From: Sphaerolaimus hirsutus | Lineage: Eukaryota; Nematoda; Chromadorea; Monhysterida; Sphaerolaimidae | Direction: 5' to 3' | NCBI GenBank assembly: GCA_964036195.1 | Contig: OZ038459.1 | Location: 21,635,206 to 21,699,205 of the forward strand | DNA: 64,000 bases | Part shown: positions 51,547 through 59,935 of the stretch, in pieces | Layout of the letters: each line of letters begins with the position of its first letter | Numbering within the stretch: position 1 is the stretch's first letter | Translations under genes and position numbers: made by a program | The notes under the pieces: model-generated | Databases searched by the model: none | Seen by the model: the letters and a program-made list of their open reading frames with translations, nothing else | Told to the model about the DNA's origin: nothing

Positions 51547-52065
51547 AGGTGGTGAACAGGACCGCGGCCGACGCAGCTGCGTCTCAACGGACACCAGTGA
51601 GTACGACCAGCACGTGGCGGATTTGTATAAATTCATGGCGGCGCAGCAAAGGAGCTACAGCAGCTCAGGGGCCACTTCTGCAAATTGAGAAGTGAGAAGT
51701 GAAATGGCAAATGCCAAGTGAAATGACAAGTGAGAAGTGAAATAGCAAATGCCAAGTGAAATTAGAAGTGAGAAGTTAATTGAGAAAAAAATTGGCAAAT
51801 GCGAAGGGAAACCACTTTGTTTTTTGTTTTTTTTTACTCCGATTTTGCCAATTTACTTGCCATTTCACTTCGCTTTTGCAAATTATCTTCTCCATTCAGT
51901 TGGCATTTGCCACTTCACTTCTCACTTCTCAATTTGCGGAACTGGCACCAGGCTGGAGATGCGATGCGGGCATGTGGGAGCTTGAATCAGAGCAATGTCT
52001 CACAGTGGTGATAAATGGCCCCATTTTGCTGCTCCTCGTGCACTATGTTGACTCGTTCCTGACAG
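51547..52065 (+). pseudogene. Interrupted coding-like segment (pieces 51547-51667, 51950-52065, 54550-54570)
   Basis: Between and beside small MITEs lie pieces whose joined frame stays open: a GC-richer segment 51547-51667, then 51950-52065 (ESEQCLTVVINGPILLLLVH). After removal of the nested elements at 52066-54541 and one duplication copy, the frame continues for about ten codons to TAG at 54574-54576. Two frames of the first piece are open (one reads EYDQHVADLYKFMAAQQRSY), so the true frame is unclear. No family recognised; it may be an old exon used as a transposon landing site. Confidence 0.35.
51668..51949. mobile_element. Small MITE, relative of 51365-51546
   Basis: Ends GGGGCCACTTCTGCAAATTG and the inverse of GGTGCCAGTTCCGCAAATTG; interior words GAAGTGAAATGGCAAATGCC repeated about eight times in both orientations. 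A CAG...CAG or GCT target repeat is possible but not convincing. Confidence 0.65.
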
Positions 52066-52240
52066 CAGAGTTGTTAGAATTACTGAACTTTTTTTTTAAA
52101 CTCTATGTAAACGTAGAGTATTTTTTTACTCACCACAAAGTATTGAAAACGTAAAATACTTTCTTTTTACTAGTACGTACGCGTAAATTTGGGTACTTTT
52201 CTTGCGAGTGTAGAAACGACTACGGTTTGTCATTCCTGAC

Positions 52241-53192
52241 TAGTGATGGAAAAAGCGCCAGACTTTTGGCGCCAAGCGCCAAAAGCGCCATGGCGCTTTT
52301 GTGACCCCCAGCGCCAAGCGCCAATGGCGCCAGAGCAAAATAGCGCCAAGCGCCAAAAGCGCGATGGCGCTTTTCTGAACCTCAGCGCCAAGCGCCAATG
52401 GCGCCAGATAGTAATGGCGCCAAGCGCCAAAAGCGCCAGCGCCAAAAATTTATTCTGCAATTCGTTTGTAGAATAATCAATTTGTAGGTGTGACATAACG
52501 CTGATGTCGCAGTAGTCGATTTAAATTCTGCCAATAAAGTTCAATCAACCACTACAACGTTTCATACATCATTAAAATCAGAAGGGATACACCTATTTTT
52601 CAGCCAAACAGCCGTACGTTTATGGGTCCTAAATATTATATCCCATTAAAATAGGTAGTCATGTTTATCACCAGTTATGGGAATGTAAATACCTATTCTT
52701 TACACAAACCTTTACCAAAACTCCTGGCGTAATAATAAACCCCTCCCTCGACATACCCCGTCAAAATTTGCACTCTGAATAAATATACCCCTTGAGGTTA
52801 TTTCGGGGAAATACGGTACATACATTTGCCCCAAATATTACCTAATCAATATTTTATAAATAAAAATGTTCCTTTACACCCTTATATTTATCAATATTTA
52901 TTCAGTCATTCTCAAAATTGATCAACTGGCTTGTCTATTTTCACTGAATCATAAGTATTTTATAATCATGGTTGGCGCTTTTTTGGCGCCATTAAAAATA
53001 CCAGCGCCAGGCGCCAATAGCGCCGCCAGAAAATGGCGCCAAGCGCCAAAAGCGCCATGGCGCTTTCTCAGATCCCGGCGCCAAGCGCCAATGGCGCCAG
53101 AGCGTTTTAGCGCCAAGCGCCAAAAGTGCCATGGCGCTTTTTGCTTTGGCGCTAGCGCCAGGCGCCAGCGCCATGGCGCTTTTCCATCACTA
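52241..53192. mobile_element. hAT-type MITE, TAGTGATGG ends, GGCGCC words
   Basis: TAGTGATGGAAAAAGCGCC at the left, the inverse of TAGTGATGGAAAAGCGCC at the right; perfect duplication TTCCTGAC at 52233-52240 and 53193-53200. Arrays of AAGCGCCAAAAGCGCCATGG words at 52245-52450 and 52975-53190. The core includes a truncated TA-type MITE right end (CCTTGAGGTTATTTCGGGGAAATACGGTA region, ending 52817). Confidence 0.95.
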
Positions 53193-53371
53193 TTCCTGAC
53201 GCTACACCCTTTGTGAGGCGTCAATACTTTTCAAGTGGGTGTCAACTGGGCACTTTTAATACGTGTACAACACAACGTATGTTTTTGTTTAAGAAAATGA
53301 TAGATAACATAGTTTTCAGGGTCTCTTTATTCTAGGAAGTAAAAATAGCAAAATTGGCCCTAGACACGCTA

Positions 53372-53502
53372 GTTGACATCGACACCAAATGTCAACTGGT
53401 TTCGTTCCCAATTCAAAGCTTGCGTTTGAAGTTCGTTCGTCGGCTCGTCAGCAAGCTTTGAATCGGGATCGGCACCAGTTGACATTTGGTGTCGATGTCG
53501 AC
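53372..53502. mobile_element. Foldback MITE (131 bp), TA-flanked
   Basis: GTTGACATCGACACCAAATG on the left and its inverse on the right; arms about 52 bp around a central CGTTCGTCGGCTCG. TA at 53370-53371 and 53503-53504. The next element inserted exactly at its right edge, using GTCGACTA as target. Confidence 0.75.
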
Positions 53503-53504
53503 TA

Positions 53505-54315
53505 TAACGATGGCAAAAAAAGATTCGAAAATATTTTCAAATTTTTGAATTTTTTCATAATTTTCGAATTTTTATTTCACCCCTGGAAAAAACACTTAAA
53601 AATCGATTTATTTTTAAAAAAAATTCGAAAATTCGAAAATTCAAAAATTCGTAAATAGTTTTCGGATTTTTCAGGGAAAAAAGGTGACAAAACGCAGTTT
53701 TAAGTTCAGAGTGCTAAATAAAGTGACAATTGCTATGCGGTAGGTCTGAAAATGTCTCATGTAATGAAATAACAAACATTAAAAAAAAACATTGAAATGG
53801 CATCCGCGGCAGCAGCGGCGGACTCAATCACATCCCATTAGGAATGCACGGAGCTGCCCAAACAATTAGAACCGCGGCCCTCTACTTCCGCGGATACAGA
53901 CTCCGGTCCATCAAAAAAATATCTTGCGGGTTTTCCAAGGGGCAGTCACAATACGTTTTTGAAAGGCATTCAGCCCCAGCGAAAATGGTGAAAACTGATC
54001 CACATAAGTGTTTCTACCATTTGTCATGTTAAAGTGAAGTGAAATTGTCATGTCATGCTTCACTTACAGTAAAATTAAGGTTAAAAGGGGCTCCAAACAT
54101 GAAGACAGTCCAAATACTGTGTTTTAAGCTACAAATTCAATATTTTTCTAAAAAAATTCGAAAATTCCCAAAAAAGATTCGAAAATTCGAAAATTCGAAA
54201 ATTAAATTCGAAATTCGAAAATTAAATTGGGAAAAAATTCGAAAATTCGAAAATTCACTTTAGAAAAAACACTTAAAAATTTAAATACTTTTTTCTGGAA
54301 GGTTTGCCATCGTTA
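53505..54315. mobile_element. hAT-type MITE, TAACGATGGCAAA ends, GAAAATTCG words
   Basis: Starts TAACGATGGCAAAAAAAGA and ends with the inverse of TAACGATGGCAAACCTTCC; perfect duplication GTCGACTA at 53497-53504 and 54316-54323. Words ATTCGAAAATTCGAAAA occupy both ends; the core (53690-54110) is unrelated and non-coding. The left array is longer than the right. Confidence 0.95.
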
Positions 54316-54549
54316 GTCGACTAGTGTGTGCCGGGCCAATAGCGGCAACAAAAACACTAATTCATCCAAATCCGGTAAATCACTAGAATTCTGAAATACA
54401 TTTTCCGTATGCGTATGCTTTGAAAATATACGCGTACGTGTGCGTACGGTACTTTTTTAGAAAGTATTATGTAAATGTATTTACCGCGTACGCGCGTACG
54501 CGTATTTTTCGAGTAAACGTACGTACCTTTTAACAACTTTGCCTGACAG

Positions 54550-55223
54550 TCGACATGGAGGGGCTGCAGCATGAATAGCCCTACCTAGTGCCCAAGCAAA
54601 ATGGCACCAAGCGCCAAAAGTGCTTTTCTATCACTATTTATGACTGTTCTATTGGAGGCTCCTACCCGGAGGCCACCCTTCTATCAAGGTGTATCTTCTA
54701 TTGGAGACACCCTTAGGTATTTATATGTATTTGAGACAACCTTTTTGCTGCAAGAAATACAGTAACACACCAGATAAATATTTTTTGTCACAGCTTCACA
54801 CTTCTAACATTAATAAGGTCAGCCTGAAAAGTTACAAATCAGTCTCCAAATAACAATATCAGACTGAAAAATTCCTCCAAAACGACTACGATGCTACAAT
54901 TCATGCTACGATGCTACAATTCATGCTACAATGCCACGATTCATGATTGATAAAATGACTTATATTTTTACAAACAGCTATTCATATCAATTGCTTTTTG
55001 TAACAACAGCATATTAGTAATTGATCAGTTGTAGTTGTTCTTTTTTACACTTCAATAAGCGCAGCACCCAGATGCTTCACACTTTGTGTCTGCCGCAGAC
55101 ATCTGCATGCTGCGCTTACTTAAATTGTGAGAACAAAGTTTTGGAAGGACGAGTTATTCAAGGGGGATGTTATTCAAGGTGATGAGTTTTTTTCCTCGGA
55201 ACTTGCACTTTATTCATTGCATC
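54550..55223. other. Relic-rich spacer
   Basis: Contains a decayed right end of a GCGCC-type element (54598-54640, ending TTTTCTATCACTA), traces of the CTATTGGAGGC family (54650-54720), a threefold repeat of about 20 bp (CTACGATGCTACAATTCATG, 54889-54945) and an imperfect inverted pair around AAGCGCAGCA/TGCTGCGCTT (55058-55118). No gene. Confidence 0.5.
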
Positions 55224-56163
55224 TAGTGATGGAATGGCGCCATGGCGCTGGCGCCATTTCAGGGCGCCAAAGGGCGCCGCGCCATGGCGCCATTGGCGCT
55301 TGGCGCCCTTTTTCTGTGGCGCCCTTGGCGCCTGGCGCCCACATTCTGAAAGGCGCCATGGCGCCCTTGGCGCTTGGCGCCCTTTTTCCGTGGCGCCCTT
55401 TTTCCGTGGCGCCCTTGGCGCCTGGCGCCCTGCTTTTAAAGGGCGCCAAAAAGGCGCCAGCAGGGTTTCAAGGTGAGTGCTGTATAAATGGTAAAAATGA
55501 TGAAAAACGCATCCATGGATGATCTGAATTCGCCAGAAAAATGGACGAAGTGGTGTGAGTGGGTATAAATCTTTTGTGCAACGGTTCATCAGATGTGTCT
55601 GACAGATCAGAAGACGAGAATGATGGAACGTTGAACTTGTAAAATCATAAATCAACGGATTCAAATCGTTGCAATTCCGTTTTTTTTGTCCATTTCGAGG
55701 AAACATGATTGGAAAAGTCAATTTGAAGTGAATGGATTGTTGTCAAATGACAATATCCATTGTGTTTGAATTGTCATATGAATTTTACTCAAATTTTTTT
55801 GTTGCTAGTGTTGCCTGTGTTCATTACACCCTGGAGAATGCAAATTAAGTAGTGAATGCATGTACTAGGGGCTGTAGAAACACTTTTAGCACATGCAGAG
55901 TGTTGTATGCCCTTATTTATCCTGGCGCCCTTGGCGCCTGGCGCCCTATTTTTCAAATGGCGCCATGGCGCCCTTGGCGCTTGGCGCCCTCTTTCCGTGG
56001 CGCCCTTGGCGCCTGGCGCCCGCTTTCGGAATGGCGCCATGGCGCCCTTGGCGCCTGGCGCCCTTTTTCTGTGGCGCCCTTGGCGCTTGGCGCCCACTTT
56101 CTGAATGGCGCCATGGCGCCATTGGCGCCTGGCGCCCTTTTTTCTGGCGCTTTTCCATCACTA
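55224..56163. mobile_element. hAT-type MITE, TAGTGATGG ends, TTGGCGCCTGGCGCCC words
   Basis: Ends TAGTGATGGAATGGCGCC and the inverse of TAGTGATGGAAAAGCGCC. Arrays of CCTTGGCGCCTGGCGCCC at 55230-55465 and 55920-56150; core 55470-55915 AT-rich. The flanking octamers ATTGCATC and CATACATC agree at only five of eight positions, unlike the other elements. The Arg/Trp/Pro-rich frames of 74-183 codons are repeat artefacts. Confidence 0.85.
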
Positions 56164-56194
56164 CATACATCCCATCAACTCATGTAGTCGTGGT

Positions 56195-57217
56195 CAGGGT
56201 TGGCAAAATCACAGAAAAAAATAAAAATAAATTAAAAATAAAATGGAATATTCAAGAATAAAATAAAATAAAATAAAATGGAAAATTTAAGAATAAAAAT
56301 AAAAATTGTATAAAAATTCGAATTTTTGTAAAATTGTATAAAAATTTGTATTTTTTAAAATTGTATAAAAATTCATATTTTTTGTAAAATTTTATCTCGT
56401 TGCTTGAGTTTCTACCTGTTTATTCATGGATCTGGGAGCAGTCCCATTTGTAAAGTGTCAAATGTCATGTATAATGTCATGCAAAGTGTCAATTGTCATG
56501 ACAAATTTAAGGTAAAGTGTAAATTGTCATGACATGTAAAAAATAAAGTATCAATTGTCAAGCAAATTGTGTCCAAATATTATGTTTTATATCTAAATCT
56601 TATGTTTTGTATCCAAATTATGATTTTGTTGAATCCAAATCTTATGTGAACATTTGGATACAAAAACATAAGATTTGGATACAAAACATACTATGGATAC
56701 AAAAACACAAGATTTGGATACACAATTTACACTTTGCATGACATTTGTCATGACAATTGCCACTTTGCTTGAACTTTGACATGACACTTGACATTTTGCA
56801 TGACAATTGACACTACAATTAACAAATTGCATTACATTTTACAAATGTGCCCAGCACACTCCACTAATCCTTCTACTGAAAATGCAAACCATTCTTATCA
56901 ATAATTGTAACTTTACACTTGCAGCTAGCTAACAATACATACTGCATGCAACTTTTGAAAAGTAAGGGAAAAATTGGTCACAGGTTTTTCATGTACAGGT
57001 CTAATTATAACATTTTTCTGGCTATGCATGCATGATTCTGATTTTTTGTAAAAATTTTGTAAAATTTTTGTAAAATGTGTCATTTTATTTTATTAATGAC
57101 TTTTGGGAATAAAATAAAATAAAATAAAATGAAACAAGAATAAAATTTAAAAAAATAAAAATTTTATACAATTTTTATACAATTTTACTAAAATGAATTT
57201 TTATAAAACCAACCCTG
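56195..57217. mobile_element. hAT-type MITE (1.0 kb), CAGGGTTGG ends, inverted copy of the 49-kb family
   Basis: Starts CAGGGTTGGCAAAATCACAG and ends with the inverse of CAGGGTTGGTTTTATAAAA. Duplication GTCGTGGT (56187-56194) versus GTTGTGGT (57218-57225): seven of eight match, the difference being a CpG-to-TpG change. The layered vocabularies are those of 49468-50493. Confidence 0.9.
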
Positions 57218-57225
57218 GTTGTGGT

Positions 57226-57524
57226 TAGTGATGGAAAAGCGCCATGGCACTGGCGCCTGGCGCCATCGCCAAAGCAAAAAGCGCCATGGCGCTTGGCGCT
57301 AAAACGCTCTGGCGCCATTGGCGCTTGGCGCCGGGATCTGAGAATGCGCCATTCGCTTTTGGCGCTTGGCGCCATTTTCTGGTGGCGCTATTGGCGCCTG
57401 GCGCTAGCATTTTGAATGGCGCCAAAAAAGCGCCAACCGTGATTAGAAAAATGGTTATAATACTGTGAAAATGCACAATCCAGTTGATCAATTTTGAGTA
57501 CAACTGAATAAATATTGATAAATA
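57226..57524. mobile_element. Left half of a TAGTGATGG, GGCGCC-word hAT MITE
   Basis: Begins TAGTGATGGAAAAGCGCC at 57226 and runs through the array and first part of the core (CCAGTTGATCAATTTTGAG, shared with 57960-57990). The right end was not found; the copy is interrupted by the TA-type MITE at 57525 and probably truncated by later insertions. Confidence 0.7.
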
Positions 57525-57718
57525 CCGTATTACCTCAAAATACCCCCATTGGGGTTTATTATTTCGCCAGCAAAATTGAAGGGGGGGTTAATTCGAGGGT
57601 GGGGTATTCGAGGGGGTTTTTATTATTTCATCAGAAATTTTCATGAAATTCATAGTAAAGTATACGCTTTTTCATACACAAAAACGGTAATAAACGTGAG
57701 AAAGTAGGTCATATTTGG
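57525..57718. mobile_element. TA-type MITE fragment, subfamily CCGTATTACCTC
   Basis: Starts CCGTATTACCTCAAAATACC after TA (57523-57524). The body corresponds in inverse to the right part of 7951-8385 (TTTCATCAGAAATTTTCATG). It is cut by the element at 57727; weak similarity resumes at 58642 and stops near 58680. Confidence 0.65.
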
Positions 57719-57726
57719 GCTATAGG

Positions 57727-58633
57727 TAGTGATGGAAAAGCGCCAGGCGCCAAAGCGAAAAGCGCCATGGCGCTTTTGGCGCTTGGCGCTAAAACGCTCT
57801 GGCGCCATTGGCGCTTGGCGCCGGGATCTCAGAAAGCGCCATGGCGCTTTTGGCGCTTGGCGCCATTTTCTGGTGGCGCTATTGGCGCCTGGCGCCGGAA
57901 TTTTTAATGGCGCCAAAAAAGCGCCAACCTTGATTATAAATATTGCTATGATACTGTGAAATTGAAAGTCCAGTTGATCAACTTTGAGGGCAGCTGAATA
58001 AATTTTGATTGATGTAAGGGTGTTGTAAGAGGTGATTTTACAATTTTACATTATTTATAAAAGATTGATTAATATTAGGAGACAACTTTATTTGCATCGA
58101 ATTCAATGAAAAGTCTAAAATGATGCTCTTTTCAAAGGTCCTCATATTTGTTTAAATACCTTAGTTCTCACAAAAATGTACTGGTATTGTATCCACCTTT
58201 ATTCATTTTAAGCCTCAACTGATAAACATTGATGATTACGACACGAGAGATGATTGATTTCAAGAAAATGGATTTTTTTCTAATCACTTAATCCCCTTCC
58301 AGAATTTCCCTTCCCCCTTACATGGTTGATTGAACTTTAATGGCCAAAGTGAAAAAGACTACATCGACATTAGCAGTACATCACAGTTATGTATTCATAA
58401 CTCTAAAAACGAATTGAAGAAAAAAATTTTGGCGCTGGCGCTATTGGCGCTTGGCGCCATTATCCTCTGGCGCCATTGGCGCTTGGCGCTGAGGTTCAGA
58501 AAAGCGCCATGGCGCTTTTGGCGCTTGGCGCCATTTTGCTCTGGCGCCATTGGCGCTTGGCGCTGTAAGTAGGAAAAGCGCCATGGCGCTTTTGGCGCTT
58601 GGCGCTAAAAGCTTGGCGCTTTTTCCATCACTA
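57727..58633. mobile_element. hAT-type MITE, TAGTGATGG ends, GGCGCC words
   Basis: Starts TAGTGATGGAAAAGCGCC and ends with the inverse of TAGTGATGGAAAAAGCGCC; perfect duplication GCTATAGG at 57719-57726 and 58634-58641. Arrays of TTGGCGCTTGGCGCC at 57740-57925 and 58430-58625; the core shares blocks with 52455-52975 in inverse orientation. Confidence 0.95.
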
Positions 58634-58680
58634 GCTATAGGTGTACATCTGTACACAAATGAGCGTATAAGTGTAACTGC

Positions 58681-59230
58681 TGTTGTGGGCACGAGTGCCT
58701 GAGCAAAGGCAAACCTACACTCGTCCCACAGGGAACTCTCGAAAAGTGAACTTCTCACGAGAACAGCGATGGGTCAGTTGACTGAAGCGATGTCAACCCC
58801 GGAGCTGTCAACCGTGGAGGAGAGAAACGTTTGTGAGGTGCAGAGATTTTTTCATAGGGGTCAAAACGTCGCCGCGCGACACAGGCTTCACTTTCTAAAC
58901 TTGCGCGTTCATTTTCATGAGCTGTGGGCGGGAGGAAAATGAGTTGCGGAAAAAGAACAACTGAACTCAACGGAAAAAGCGGCCGTTATATATGTCGGCC
59001 GGCGCGTGCGATTTGCGGGTGCCGCCGCGGCCGCCCGCTGCACTGCGCGCCGATGGCGCGCAATGCCGCGGGCGACTGGGGCGACACCAGCGCGCGCGCG
59101 CGTCTGCCGACTGCCGAACTGCGACGTCTCCGCGCGCGTCGCCGTGGCCGCCCGGCGCTCGGCCGCGCTAAGCGCGACCGAACGCCGTGCTGCCGCAGCG
59201 GCGCACGCGACGACTGCGATGCGGGCGACA
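58681..59230 (-). repeat. Probable 3' LTR of gypsy 3 (boundaries inferred)
   Basis: On the minus strand a G-rich tract (59231-59242) is followed by TGTCGCCCGC at 59230, as a polypurine tract is followed by an LTR. A matching CA end would lie at 58681. The first 245 bp are extremely CpG-rich; the paired 5' LTR would be outside the window, so length and ends cannot be confirmed. Confidence 0.5.
58959..58992 (-). promoter_or_regulatory. TATA box and initiator in the putative gypsy 3 LTR
   Basis: TATATAAC (58992 to 58985, minus strand) is followed 30 bp later by TCAGTT (58964 to 58959), a canonical TATA/Inr pair with start site near 58962. The position inside the putative U3 supports the LTR call. 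Confidence 0.5.
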
Positions 59231-59653
59231 CCCCCCCCCCCAAGCCCGGGGCAGGGGTACCAAAACACAAAAAACTTCGAACCAAACCTCACCTTCAAAT
59301 CGTCAAACATCAATTTCAAAAAATGGCAAACCGAAAAATAAATACAATGTTAACATGTCAATTCTGTTTTTCACAAATGCAATTTTTACAAAAAATGAGG
59401 TAAATATTAGTGAATGTATGCCACTTCGATACCCGTAAAGGAAGAAAATACGTACCCGTTTTTAATAAAATGTTTATACAAATAAAACACAAATATTAGT
59501 GACTTTTTACAAATACAGCCAACCCGGAAAAAAAATACGCACCCGTTTTTCGATAAATATGTTAAAAACTCTGCACGAAAGAGCGTGCAAACACAAACTT
59601 TTGAAAAAAAGACAAACACAAAACCAAATCCACCCAAAATGCATTTATACCGC
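59231..59653 (-). other. Gypsy 3 3' untranslated spacer
   Basis: AT-rich sequence between the end of the extended ORF (59654) and the putative polypurine tract. It has AAATACG-type repeats (CGTACCCGTTTTTAATAAA and CGCACCCGTTTTTCGATAAA about 85 bp apart) but no gene. Confidence 0.45.
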
Positions 59654-59935
59654 TCATTTAGCACCTTTTTTCTTGGCCGCCCCTTTTAAATCCGTCGTGA
59701 CAACATTTGCTAGGCCGGATGTTCCTTCTCCGGCGCTGTCGCCCAGCGGTGTGGGTGCGCGGCGCGGAATTCGGCTAGGTGTGGGCTGCAGCGGGGACAG
59801 TAGGGGGGGGAGCGAGGTGAAACGATCACAGATGTTTTGTAAATTTTGCCGCACCTCGGGCGGGCTGTGCGGCAAAAGCTCGCTGTCACTGTATTCAACT
59901 GGGGATGGGCTGAGGGCGGGCGACGGGCTTTTGGG
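59654..59935 (-). pseudogene. Gypsy 3 polyprotein tail beyond an in-frame TAG
   Basis: Directly continues the frame of the large ORF after TAG (59936-59938). Pro/Ser-rich (for example SPSPALSPSPVEYSDSELL), then a short helix-like stretch and a Lys-rich end (KGAAKKKGAK). Its compositional continuity with the extension upstream suggests the stop is a recent lesion or a readthrough codon. Confidence 0.6.

Larger units (their letters stand above)
52066..54541. mobile_element. hAT-type MITE, CAGAGTTG/CAAAGTTG ends, carrying three inner elements
   Basis: Starts CAGAGTTGTTAGAATTACTG and ends with the inverse of CAAAGTTGTTAAAAGGTACG; perfect duplication CCTGACAG at 52058-52065 and 54542-54549. Its own sequence (52066-52240, 53193-53371, 54316-54541) consists of TACGCGTAC / GTAAAC words. 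Inside are elements at 52241-53192, 53372-53502 and 53505-54315. Confidence 0.88.

Noticed and set aside
946..58633. CRISPR array
   Set aside because: Repeats are degenerate, in both orientations, without uniform spacers, and the genome is eukaryotic.
55127..58758. Numerous 70-183 codon frames rich in Arg, Trp, Ala, Pro on both strands
   Set aside because: They are translations of GGCGCC word arrays; all phases are open because the word lacks stop triplets. No conserved protein architecture.
58924..59403. Arg/Ala-rich 99-159 codon frames in the GC-rich block
   Set aside because: Open in all directions because of CpG-rich sequence; the block has an LTR promoter layout instead.
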